Assembly: GCA_049302575.1 (NCBI GenBank)
Contig: JBAQMG010000013.1
Coordinates: 1-25,429, forward strand
Source of the DNA: JBAQMG01 sp049302575
GTDB taxonomy: Bacteria; Bacillota; Desulfitobacteriia; Desulfitobacteriales; Desulfitobacteriaceae
DNA length: 25,429 nt
Reading direction: 5' to 3'
The translations under genes were made by a program, and so were the position numbers. Of this stretch, positions 13,896-21,703 are shown one piece after another. A model generated the notes under the pieces. That model did no database searches, was not told the DNA's origin, and worked only from the letters and a program-made list of their open reading frames with translations. The first letter of the stretch is position 1. The number at the start of each line of letters is the position of its first letter.

Positions 13896-14772
13896 TAAGA
13901 GTTCCTCCTTGTTGGAATAATTGCAATGCCAAAACTTCGATAACTAATCTCGGGTTGGCTTGCTGACGTAGTGCCTCGATCGCTCGTCCGGTGGCTAGTA
14001 AATGCGTTGCCCAAAATTGCCCCTTCTTAAGTCCTACTTGTACCTGAGCCGCCATAACCTGTAAATAGATTGGGGCTAACTCCTTTTCTAACGGGAAAAG
14101 CTGGAAAAGCCCTAAAAAATCCTTCTCTTCAACAGCACTCCAAAACTTATCCAGCCATTCTTTAACTGAGTTAACACCAGCTTTTAAAATAGCCATAGCT
14201 AAATCTGGGTTTTGTCCACTAAGTTGGAAGGCTTCAATGGCCTCATCTCGGTCGACTGCTCCCAAATTCTCAAGCCAGTTTTGCTCATTACTCGTCGCAA
14301 AGAAGAGACTTTGTGCTCTACTTCTCAGAGTAGGTAAAATTCCTTCCGCATTCTCAGCACTCAGGATAATTAGAGTTCTCTCAGGAGGTTCTTCAGCAAC
14401 CTTCAATAAAGCATTGCCAGCTGGAATTGTTAAAAAATCCGCCTTTTCAATCAAGAAAACTTTATAATTTGCTTCATAGTGTTTACGGTACACCTGTTCT
14501 TGCCAAGCTAAAATTTGTTCTATCCCAATGCTAGTCTTTATCGGTTCTAATTTTAAGACATCTGGATGATTACCCGAACGAATCTTAAGACACGCTGAAC
14601 ATTGTTGACAGGGTCCTGAAGGCAAAAGACCTTGGCAGTTCAAAACTTGAGCTAACCGCAATCCAGTATCCAGCCTATCCTTTGCACTACCACCATGAAA
14701 AAGTAAGAGATGCGCTATTTTTTTATTAAAGGCTGTTTTCTCAAGGAGCGTTAACGTTAGATTAGACCCCAT
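13888..14772 (-). CDS. holB: DNA polymerase III delta' subunit
   Basis: Delta' is the structural clamp-loader subunit that helps place the beta clamp on DNA. From ATG 14772 the product is 294 aa. The N-terminal AAA+ fold has a degenerate P-loop (LLFHGGSAKDRLDTG), normal for delta', which does not hydrolyse ATP. A zinc module follows (CQQCSACLKIRSGNHPD). LLKVAEEPPERTLIILSAEN and the sensor-1 SRx motif (LRSRAQ) also fit. A TTG at 14811 would extend it by 13 residues, but AGGGGTG precedes 14772 with good spacing. In B. subtilis tmk, yaaQ and yaaR separate yaaO from holB, whereas here holB follows the decarboxylase directly. Confidence 0.92.
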   Translation of the reverse strand: MGSNLTLTLLEKTAFNKKIAHLLLFHGGSAKDRLDTGLRLAQVLNCQGLLPSGPCQQCSACLKIRSGNHPDVLKLEPIKTSIGIEQILAWQEQVYRKHYEANYKVFLIEKADFLTIPAGNALLKVAEEPPERTLIILSAENAEGILPTLRSRAQSLFFATSNEQNWLENLGAVDRDEAIEAFQLSGQNPDLAMAILKAGVNSVKEWLDKFWSAVEEKDFLGLFQLFPLEKELAPIYLQVMAAQVQVGLKKGQFWATHLLATGRAIEALRQQANPRLVIEVLALQLFQQGGTLSD

Positions 14773-14832
14773 TATTTCACCCCTAATAACTTTCCCATCT
14801 GACTTGAACAATCACCACAAACTTAGTCTCCC

Positions 14833-14853
14833 TACATTATGCATTATGAATTA
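14833..14853. repeat. three-unit heptad array at the 3' end of the decarboxylase gene
   Basis: TACATTA, TGCATTA and TGAATTA are contiguous. On the minus strand they encode the last residues (IHNA) and the stop of the decarboxylase. Confidence 0.65.
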
Positions 14854-16273
14854 GTTCCTCAACCACCCAGATTACTCCACTTTTAGAGCCCTCCCAGCCT
14901 TGCCAATTGCCCTGAACCCGAGCCAAAAGGATTTCTACGATTTCAGGTGTAATCTCTTCACCCATAACAATTAGAGGGATTCCCGGTGGATAAGGTGAAA
15001 TAGTTTCCGCGGCAATAAAACCAGAACTCTTTGTAATAGAAATTTGTCTCCTTCGAGCAAAAAAGGCTTCCCTTGGTGTCATTCGTTGAACCGGATTGGG
15101 ATAAATCCTTAGACTCGCCTCTTCTCTAGCTTTAAAACCCATTGACCGTTCCCCTAAAGGCGAATTAGCTAAACTATGTAAACTTTTAGTTAACTCCTTA
15201 ATATCCTCAGGGGTATTACCAATACCTAAAACGAATAAAATATTTTCCTGATCCCATAATTCTGGTTCAATACCATGATTTCCCCTCAAATAGTTAACAC
15301 AATCTGGAGCTGAGTGCCCTAATGATCTCGTATTAACAAGAATCTTTGACCAATCCACCTGTTCAATTCCATAAGTTCCGACATCTCTCTGATCAAGAAT
15401 ACGAATAGAACTCCCAACCTTAGCATGGAGTTCCTCCACTCCTTCATGCAAAGCTTCCCAACGTTCATTAGCTAGAGCAAACTCCCCGGCCATTTCTAAC
15501 GAAGCCATTAACAAATAACTTGGACTCGAAGACTGAAGCATGGCTAAACTCTGTGTCAGTTTAGCACGACAAACATTTTTTCCTTGAACATGCAACATTG
15601 CCGCCTGGGTTAAGGCACTCAAAGTTTTGTGCGTACTGTGTAGAACCAGATCTGCACCAAGAACTAAAGCACTCGGTGGAAACAATGCTCCCAGATAGTG
15701 CGAACCGTGAGCCTGATCTACTAAGATAGGCCTCGTGACTCCCCGCTTATTTCGGTCATCAATTAGCACCCTTAAATCTGATGTCGTCCCATAATAACTA
15801 GGATAAGTGATATGACAAGCAATAATAGTTTCCCAGTTTATCTCTTCGATGCTAACCTCTAAACCTAAAGGCAAATTAAACTCTGGGTGAATAATCGGGG
15901 CCAGATATTCTGGAGTTAACCCTGTTAAAACCAGAGCAGACATGACTGAGCAATGCGTTTGACGACCAACAAGAACTTTTTTACCCACAGTTACATCGCC
16001 AAGTGCCATAAACATAGCCTGATTACCAACAGTGCCTCCGTTAACCAAGAAAAAACTTTCCTCAGCTCCAAAAATCACCGCTGCTCTTCTTTGCGCTTGA
16101 GCAATGATTCCAGAAGCAGAAGTCAGTTGATCAAGCCCCGGCAATTCAGTCAAGTCAAAATTCGGGAAATTCAAACCATGAAAAAACTCCTGCCGTCCCT
16201 TATGCCCAGGAGTATGAAAAGAACGAAATCCTCGTTGACAATAGCTTTGCAAACCCTCTCCCAATGCCGACAT
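14837..16273 (-). CDS. yaaO: Orn/Lys/Arg decarboxylase-family PLP enzyme (YaaO-type)
   Basis: This is a fold-type I PLP enzyme of the Orn/Lys/Arg decarboxylase family. Members decarboxylate basic amino acids to polyamines, but YaaO itself has no settled substrate. The 478-aa product opens with the family signature FHTPGHKG (about 19-26). The PLP-binding DQAHGSHY (about 186-193) and the Schiff-base lysine in HSTHKTLSA (about 211-219) follow. A smaller C-terminal domain contains the MTPREAFFARRR and ISPYPPGIPL motifs. ATG 16273 follows AGGAGG by 7 nt. It keeps the Bacillus position between gin and the holB cluster, without tmk after it. Its last four residues and stop come from a 7-bp repeat array. 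Confidence 0.88.
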   Translation of the reverse strand: MSALGEGLQSYCQRGFRSFHTPGHKGRQEFFHGLNFPNFDLTELPGLDQLTSASGIIAQAQRRAAVIFGAEESFFLVNGGTVGNQAMFMALGDVTVGKKVLVGRQTHCSVMSALVLTGLTPEYLAPIIHPEFNLPLGLEVSIEEINWETIIACHITYPSYYGTTSDLRVLIDDRNKRGVTRPILVDQAHGSHYLGALFPPSALVLGADLVLHSTHKTLSALTQAAMLHVQGKNVCRAKLTQSLAMLQSSSPSYLLMASLEMAGEFALANERWEALHEGVEELHAKVGSSIRILDQRDVGTYGIEQVDWSKILVNTRSLGHSAPDCVNYLRGNHGIEPELWDQENILFVLGIGNTPEDIKELTKSLHSLANSPLGERSMGFKAREEASLRIYPNPVQRMTPREAFFARRRQISITKSSGFIAAETISPYPPGIPLIVMGEEITPEIVEILLARVQGNWQGWEGSKSGVIWVVEELIHNA

Positions 16274-16340
16274 AGGCCAACCTCCTCGCCATTGGGCATT
16301 TCCATTTCATTTTATCATATTTTTACTGAGATTGCACCAT

Positions 16341-16424
16341 ACTCGAGGCTCGATGCTCGATGCGCGAAATTAGATATTCATGGTTCGATGCTCTAAATCA
16401 TTATGAATTGTGCATTATGCATTA
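16341..16424. repeat. twelve-unit composite heptad array overlapping the gin 3' end
   Basis: The stretch reads as twelve gapless 7-bp units, starting ACTCGAG, GCTCGAT, GCTCGAT, GCGCGAA and ending TGAATTG, TGCATTA, TGCATTA. It joins a GCTCGAT-type block to a TGCATTA-type block in one register. The gin stop codon (16393-16395) and its last ten codons lie inside. Confidence 0.75.
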
Positions 16425-16623
16425 CTTTCGCTGGCCCTTCAAATATAGCCTTGCGAATATAGGCTAAAATAATCTGATATTCCGCAGTGTCGATTTCCGC
16501 AGTTAAAATCTCCAGCTCACATTTGGAACAGAAAAACTTTCCTCGGATACGAAACCCATCGTACAAACCAAGTTCTGGAACCTGCTCACAGTGATGACAG
16601 ACAGGATAAATATTCCCTTCCAT
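16393..16623 (-). CDS. csfB: anti-sigma-G factor Gin (CsfB)
   Basis: Gin is a small zinc protein that binds sigma-G and keeps it inactive until forespore engulfment is complete. From ATG 16623 the product is 76 aa. It has the two Cys pairs CHHC (about 9-12) and CSKC (about 33-36), in the family frame VCHHCEQVPELGLYDGFRIRG. Helical segments then follow (EYQIILAYIRKAIF). AGGAGGG lies 6 nt before 16623, and an ATG-like start at 16638 has no such site. The final ten residues (VMHNAQFIMI) are encoded by a 7-bp repeat array and are probably not conserved. It lies 80 bp after gerC and upstream of yaaO, its Bacillus neighbourhood. Confidence 0.87.
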   Translation of the reverse strand: MEGNIYPVCHHCEQVPELGLYDGFRIRGKFFCSKCELEILTAEIDTAEYQIILAYIRKAIFEGPAKVMHNAQFIMI

Positions 16624-16703
16624 GAGAACCCTCCTCAAAATACCCTCAGTCTCTTGCTTAGCTTATGCATACACATTCCCAAGCTCAAGTGACCTACTAC
16701 TTA

Positions 16704-17915
16704 TTATTGCCCTGTACCTTCGGGATTAGTCGGAGGATTGAACGATGAACCGCCACTTTCCCATATAAAATTAATACTTACTGTTACGGGAAAGTTCGGT
16801 AACAGCTGCTGCCATTGATCCTTTATTTCTTTCCAATATTGCGGCTTACGCTCCTCGATCTTCCGTCCAAGACCTAAAAAATCTAAGCCTAACTCACGGC
16901 TTCTCTGCAGAGCAGCCTCACATTCATCCTTAACCAAATTATTTAAAGCAGCTGAATCTTTAAGCGCTTTAAAGTACTCCTCTGGTGAGCGTTTTTGTTG
17001 TTCCATAGACAGTTCATCTAAATCATTAACAATTTTGATTTCATAGTGAATTCCGAGTTTGCCCTCATTATTTTCTAGCTTCCAATTGGTCTTTGTTTTT
17101 GTCACTCGACTACTTATAAAAAAGTTTTCCTGCTCGGCACTTGTCTTTGCACTTAAAAAACGGTTTTTGACCTCATCATTTAACCACATAAAACCTTTTG
17201 TTTCTTGATCCGTAAGTATCGCCTTAAGTTTATCTCCCTTAAATACCCCCATTCCAGCTAAACGAAGCTCTTCGGGCTTTTCCCCGCCTTTAGTTTCATA
17301 TTCAATACCCTCTTCACCTGATGTTAATCCATAAGCTAACGGCATAACCTGTGCCGTACTTACATTTCCTAATGAAGTTAAATAATGCCCGAGGCGCACT
17401 TTAGGAGAGGTCGATGACATACCTCCTTTCTCGATATCATCTAAAAGCGTCAGCGAAACAAGTTTGTCTGTACGTAGTTTAATATTTAATAAGTCCTTGG
17501 CCTTTTCCTTAGCCAGTACTAAATACGTCGTTCGGCGGAATTCATAATATCTCTGAAAGAAATCTAGGACGGGATTTATTCCGTCCCTGGCTGCACTGTC
17601 TCCCAAAACGATGACTTTAGTAGTACCAACAAACGGCTGTCTAGAAATAATTTTATAAATCTGCTCAGCAGTATCCCGCATGCTCAATCCTTCAACACTA
17701 AGCGTATAGTTCTGAACGCCGCCCCCGCCTTCCCCAGCTTTTTTGGGCAGACCTATTTGGTAAGTAACCAGATAGGCTCCTGGCTTACTGCCACTATCTA
17801 TACCAATCCCAAATACGAAGCCTAAGGACTCAACTTCTTGTTTTCCCCAACAACCGCTAAGGGGTATGACTAGTATAATAAGTATCAGAAGATGCCAAAC
17901 CCTTCGCCTTATCAT
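16704..17915 (-). CDS. spore germination receptor subunit C, GerAC-family lipoprotein
   Basis: GerC subunits are lipoproteins of the inner spore membrane needed for nutrient germinant receptors. From ATG 17915 the product is 403 aa with a basic, hydrophobic signal and lipobox LSGC followed by WGKQEVESLGFVFGIGID, the usual GerAC start. Three GerAC subdomains follow. A longer reading back to 17969 would add 18 residues inside gerB. The ATG overlaps the gerB stop (ATGA), showing coupling. It is last in the A-B-C receptor operon. The germinant cannot be read from sequence, so I leave the symbol empty. Confidence 0.92.
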   Translation of the reverse strand: MIRRRVWHLLILIILVIPLSGCWGKQEVESLGFVFGIGIDSGSKPGAYLVTYQIGLPKKAGEGGGGVQNYTLSVEGLSMRDTAEQIYKIISRQPFVGTTKVIVLGDSAARDGINPVLDFFQRYYEFRRTTYLVLAKEKAKDLLNIKLRTDKLVSLTLLDDIEKGGMSSTSPKVRLGHYLTSLGNVSTAQVMPLAYGLTSGEEGIEYETKGGEKPEELRLAGMGVFKGDKLKAILTDQETKGFMWLNDEVKNRFLSAKTSAEQENFFISSRVTKTKTNWKLENNEGKLGIHYEIKIVNDLDELSMEQQKRSPEEYFKALKDSAALNNLVKDECEAALQRSRELGLDFLGLGRKIEERKPQYWKEIKDQWQQLLPNFPVTVSINFIWESGGSSFNPPTNPEGTGQ

Positions 17916-19006
17916 GTCTTTGAGACCCTCCTCCGCCAACGTTCCACTAGCCAAAGTAAGGGAATCCACGCTAAGCCAAAAGGAAATACAAAATAATCAT
18001 AGATCACTCCAAGTTCTAAGTGCACCTGTGTTCCACCGTTTTGGAACATAGCAAGCATCAAAATAACCAGGCTGACACCCAAATATAACAGGAACTTTTT
18101 CTTAAAACCAAAGATATATTGTAAACCCCAAATAATTACATTAAACATGGCTGTAATTTTGAGAACCGCTGCACCCAACCAAAAACCCAAAAAAACAGAT
18201 TCTATACCCGCTATCGTGTTGGCTATCTCAATCATTTTCCCCAAGGACAAGAGCCCTAAGTTAAGACGAGCTGCCTCCACCGGGCCAAAGACCATAATTT
18301 CCGCAAGCGTGACTAGGGTTAAGAGCGTTCCCACCAAGATAACCGCCCGCCAAAGTCCACTCTTAAGCTTATCCTGTTCGCCCGTCGGCAAAAACGGGAG
18401 CACCCCTGCTAAGAAAAGGATATAGGGCATACTTCTAGGTAGTGTTTTAAACGTCCCGATGAGAACAGGCTTAAACCCATTAGCTAAAACAGGGTAAAAT
18501 TCATCCCATTCAAAACGTGGTATTGAGAGAATTAAGGTAATTACCAAACCAACTACAACAATGGGTACGGTAAATTCACTAAATCGTGCTAATACTTCTA
18601 TGCCTGCCCATGCTAAAGCAATAATCAGTAACATTACTCCCGTGGTTAAGATAGACTTAGGCATAAGCGGCATGATCATCCGTTTATATGTATCGACCTC
18701 GCGCGCTACTAGCAAAGCAGTATAATAGCATGGAATCAAAGTATAATAAACGGCAATAGCAATGCCGACCCATTTCCCAAATACTTTTCCAGATATTTGC
18801 AAAAGATTTTGTCCCGGATAACTTCGCATAAAGGAAAGCACCATTAATCCCCAAGGGATAGCAATAAGATATCCGGGCATAACTGACCACCAGCCGTCCC
18901 GACCAGCTACTCCGGCAAGCATTTGGACGATGGGCAAAAAAGTTGTACCCAGTAGAACCCCGAAACTCAAGATTATAAACTGATGATAGGAGATCCTTTC
19001 AGTCAT
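17912..19006 (-). CDS. spore germination receptor subunit B, GerAB-family permease
   Basis: GerB subunits are APC-superfamily membrane proteins thought to bind the amino acid or sugar germinant. The 364-aa product matches the family length (about 365) and shows about ten hydrophobic segments. It starts with ISYHQFIILSFGVLLGTTFLPI and includes the region GRDGWWSVMPGYLIAIP. ATG 19006 overlaps the stop of gerA by 4 bp (ATGA), and its own stop overlaps gerC in the same way. Confidence 0.93.
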   Translation of the reverse strand: MTERISYHQFIILSFGVLLGTTFLPIVQMLAGVAGRDGWWSVMPGYLIAIPWGLMVLSFMRSYPGQNLLQISGKVFGKWVGIAIAVYYTLIPCYYTALLVAREVDTYKRMIMPLMPKSILTTGVMLLIIALAWAGIEVLARFSEFTVPIVVVGLVITLILSIPRFEWDEFYPVLANGFKPVLIGTFKTLPRSMPYILFLAGVLPFLPTGEQDKLKSGLWRAVILVGTLLTLVTLAEIMVFGPVEAARLNLGLLSLGKMIEIANTIAGIESVFLGFWLGAAVLKITAMFNVIIWGLQYIFGFKKKFLLYLGVSLVILMLAMFQNGGTQVHLELGVIYDYFVFPFGLAWIPLLWLVERWRRRVSKT

Positions 19007-20574
19007 TTTTTCCTCCCTGATTTAGGTTCATCAGTGTCGATTAAATTCGGTCTGCGCTTTTGAGCCCAAATCGGCGCTGTAACAAAAACATCTTGTAAAA
19101 GTGCTCGGATGCGTAGTGGCGCGACAGGGCTAAAATAGGGAACGCCAAAACTGCGCAAACTTAAAACATGGATTAATAAACCATATAACACGACTGAAAC
19201 TCCAAAAAAGCCTGTAATACCAGCTATTATTGTAAGAGGAATTCGGATTAGCCGTACCGCAATAGCCATATCGTAAGCAGGGATGGCATAACTTGATACG
19301 GCAGTTATGCCAACAATGATGACCATGATTGGGCTAACTAAACTGGCCTTAACCGCTGCATCCCCAATAACAAGTGCTCCAACAATCCCAATAGTTTGGC
19401 CGATAGGTTTAGGTAACCGCAACCCTGCTTCTTGAAGGATCTCTAAAATGATGATCATTAACAAAGCTTCCATAAGCGCTGGAAATGGAACACCTTCCCG
19501 ACCTGCCGCAATACTCAGAGCTATGGAAGTAGGGAGGATCTCCTGGTGAAAAGTTGTCGCAGCTATGTACACGCTCGGAGCCAACAAAGCAATACCAACC
19601 CCAACATAACGGATAAAACGAACCAAGATCATAATCATAGCTCGCTCGTAGTAATCCTCACTCACTTGCAGAAATTGCCAGAATACAGTTGGCACAGTTA
19701 AGGCTATTGGCGTCCCATCCACTAAAATTCCAACTTTCCCTTCCAAAAGTTCAGCGGCTAAACCATCTGGGCGCTCAGTATAAGCAACTTGAGGAAAAGG
19801 TGAATAGGGATTATCCTCGATCATTTCCTCCAAATATGCTGACTCCAATACACCGTCTATTTTAATCCGGCTTAAACGCTTAAATACCTCGGAGACGACA
19901 TCGGGACTGGCAATGTTTTCTATATATGTTACAACTACATCTGTTCTTGTCATATCACCAATTTTTAGCGAGACCAAGCGGAGGGAGGGATGTTTGATTT
20001 TACGCCGTAGCAAGGAGGTATTAATACGTAAGGTTTCCGAAAAACCCTCGCGCGGTCCCCTTACAACTGTCTCCGTTTCCGGTTCTGTTACTCCTCGGTT
20101 TACCCAGCCACGAGCTCCTATGACTAAAGCTTCCTGAGTTTGGGCAAAAAACAAGACTGCGTCCCCTGATAAAATAGCATCAATAGCTTCGCCCAACTGG
20201 GTAATTTTTTTAATTTCGTTAGCCGGTGCCAAACTTTGCTCAACTGTCTCTAAGGCTGTCTTCAGGGTCATCTGCGTTAATTCTGGACGCCCTGCTGAAT
20301 CAACCATCAGAGCTTTCAAGACGAATTGATCCAATAATTGTTTATCTACCAATCCATCTACCATAATCAACGTACAAGGTACTGCCTCTTTGCCCTGAAT
20401 ATTAAAATCTCTGAAAATAACATCGCTGCTTTTAGACAAGACCTCACGTATTCGACTTGAAGAAAGCGGTTGCAACCATTCTTGTTCAATCTGGGTAGGG
20501 TCATGTTCACGAATACTACGTTGATTCTTCTCACGTATCGTTAATTCTTTAAACATCTTTAGCCAACTACGCAA
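19003..20574 (-). CDS. spore germination receptor subunit A, GerAA-family
   Basis: GerA subunits have large soluble domains plus a membrane part; recent work on the B. subtilis homologue supports an oligomeric ion channel. From TTG 20574 the product is about 523 aa. The soluble part (to about 290) includes DVIFRDFNIQGKEAVPCTLIMVDGLVD and the later VAYTERPDGLAAELLEGKVGILVDGTP. Five or so membrane helices follow (about 310-490), containing EILQEAGLRLPKPIGQTIGIVGALVIGDAAV. The frame is open back to ATG 20634, but those first residues come from a 7-bp repeat. GGAGGAG lies 6 nt before TTG 20574, so I prefer that start. ATG 20544 or so (MFKELT) is an alternative. Confidence 0.9.
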   Translation of the reverse strand: MRSWLKMFKELTIREKNQRSIREHDPTQIEQEWLQPLSSSRIREVLSKSSDVIFRDFNIQGKEAVPCTLIMVDGLVDKQLLDQFVLKALMVDSAGRPELTQMTLKTALETVEQSLAPANEIKKITQLGEAIDAILSGDAVLFFAQTQEALVIGARGWVNRGVTEPETETVVRGPREGFSETLRINTSLLRRKIKHPSLRLVSLKIGDMTRTDVVVTYIENIASPDVVSEVFKRLSRIKIDGVLESAYLEEMIEDNPYSPFPQVAYTERPDGLAAELLEGKVGILVDGTPIALTVPTVFWQFLQVSEDYYERAMIMILVRFIRYVGVGIALLAPSVYIAATTFHQEILPTSIALSIAAGREGVPFPALMEALLMIIILEILQEAGLRLPKPIGQTIGIVGALVIGDAAVKASLVSPIMVIIVGITAVSSYAIPAYDMAIAVRLIRIPLTIIAGITGFFGVSVVLYGLLIHVLSLRSFGVPYFSPVAPLRIRALLQDVFVTAPIWAQKRRPNLIDTDEPKSGRKK

Positions 20575-20592
20575 AACGGCTCCTCCCATAAC

Positions 20593-20634
20593 AATGCATA
20601 ATTCATAATTCATAATGCATAATTCTAAATTCAT
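20593..20634. repeat. six-unit heptad array upstream of gerA
   Basis: AATGCAT, AATTCAT, AATTCAT, AATGCAT, AATTCTA and AATTCAT are gapless. This is the cleanest example of the TGCATTA/AATGCAT family here. It lies between the putative gerA promoter and its ribosome-binding site. Confidence 0.85.
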
Positions 20635-20655
20635 ATTTTCACTACGCGATATGCC

Positions 20656-20685
20656 TTATTCTGTCCTTTCCCTGCTTGGTTATGC
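20656..20685 (-). promoter_or_regulatory. possible sigma-G-type promoter of the ger operon
   Basis: The minus strand shows GCATA (20685-20681) and, 18 bp on, AGAATAA (20662-20656). This loosely fits forespore promoters. ger operons are normally sigma-G dependent, which makes the site plausible, but the -10 match is weak. Confidence 0.3.
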
Positions 20686-20764
20686 GTTCTCCTTTCATCG
20701 TAATGACGCATTGCGTTTTTCCTACTTGCAAAAACAGCATAGGGGTTGTAAGTTATGGAATAGC

Positions 20765-20801
20765 AAAAACGGCCAGGATCCTTTTAATAAGGTCCCAACC
20801 G
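20765..20801 (-). terminator. terminator of the kor operon
   Basis: On the minus strand an imperfect GC-containing stem (CGG, GG, CCTT pairing with AAGG, CC, CCG around ATTAA) is followed by TTTTTG. It lies about 20 bp past the korD stop and separates kor from ger. Confidence 0.7.
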
Positions 20802-20820
20802 CTTAGCTTATCAGTCTATT

Positions 20821-21075
20821 CTATTTCTTTGTTTGTTTAACTACAGTAATAGCTGCGTCTGGGCAAACAAGTTCACACATATTACAAGCAGTACAGGGAA
20901 TTTCTTCTTTCACATGTGGCGCCGGTGTCCCGTAAACCCCTAGATTCGCAGACCATTCCAAAGTCTTAACCGGGCATTTTTCTATACACAACCCGCAGCC
21001 TTTACAAAGACGCGGAAAAACAGTCCAGATTGCCTTAGGTCCCCCAATCGTAATCGCCTTATTCTTTAAGGACAC
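20821..21075 (-). CDS. korD: 2-oxoacid:ferredoxin oxidoreductase delta subunit (2x[4Fe-4S] ferredoxin)
   Basis: The delta subunit carries electrons from the TPP-bound intermediate to external ferredoxin. The 84-aa product has two classic CxxCxxCxxxCP cluster motifs, CKGCGLCIEKCP (about 24-35) and CTACNMCELVCP (about 61-72). The start is GTG 21075 with GGAGG 7 nt upstream. It is the last gene of the operon, with 48 bp to korC and a terminator beyond. Which 2-oxoacid is used (2-oxoglutarate or a branched-chain acid) cannot be fixed from sequence. Confidence 0.92.
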   Translation of the reverse strand: MSLKNKAITIGGPKAIWTVFPRLCKGCGLCIEKCPVKTLEWSANLGVYGTPAPHVKEEIPCTACNMCELVCPDAAITVVKQTKK

Positions 21076-21123
21076 AATAGTTCCTCCCTTCTTAAGCAGA
21101 CACTAAAATTTGTTTACTACGCT

Positions 21124-21699
21124 TTATTTCCCGGCAAGAAGCCCCCGAACTAACTCCGCGCCTCTTTCTAAAGCTTTATAGTTTTGTTCGCGCAACTTCG
21201 GATTTTGCTCAAATTTATAGCCAAGTTTCTTTTCCAAAGCCTTTTTAGCATCGTCTAAACTAAGTACCCCCGTGGCTTCTAGAGTTGCCCCTAAAATTAC
21301 CACGTTGAAAACTCGAGGATGCAACTCCTCTTTCGAAATCCTTAAGGCAGGGATCGCTAACACCTTTGCACCATTCGTTGGCAGTGATTCCTCAATTCCT
21401 TCTATGGAAGCATCATAAATAAAGATAGTCTTAGGTCCGACATATTGTTGGGTTCGTACGACTGCCCTATCACTCAAGGCAATCACGATATCTCCAATCT
21501 CGAATTTAGGTGCTCCAATACGTTCATCAGAAATCTGACAAAATGCAATGGATACTCCACCACGTTGTTCAACACCGAAGTTGGGAATATAAAGAGCCTC
21601 TTTACCCTCATCATTAGCTGCATTGGTCATAATTTGAGCAACAGATTGAACTCCTTGCCCGCCTTCTCCGGCCAAAGCAATTTTCACGACTTTTGCCAT
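21124..21699 (-). CDS. korC: 2-oxoacid:ferredoxin oxidoreductase gamma subunit
   Basis: The gamma subunit forms the core of 2-oxoacid:ferredoxin oxidoreductases, which oxidatively decarboxylate 2-oxoacids to acyl-CoA (or run in reverse) in anaerobes. The 191-aa product begins with the family signature GEGGQGVQSVAQIM (about 11-24). YIPNFGVEQRGG and FNVVILGATLEATG follow. ATG 21699 lies 4 nt after the korB stop, with AAGGAGGGG inside the end of korB. Confidence 0.93.
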   Translation of the reverse strand: MAKVVKIALAGEGGQGVQSVAQIMTNAANDEGKEALYIPNFGVEQRGGVSIAFCQISDERIGAPKFEIGDIVIALSDRAVVRTQQYVGPKTIFIYDASIEGIEESLPTNGAKVLAIPALRISKEELHPRVFNVVILGATLEATGVLSLDDAKKALEKKLGYKFEQNPKLREQNYKALERGAELVRGLLAGK

Positions 21700-21703
21700 T
21701 GAT

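Noticed and set aside
16637..16668. sigma-F or sigma-G promoter for gin
   Set aside because: GCATA and GTATTTT are present on the minus strand, but the 20-bp spacing is too long and the -10 is poor.
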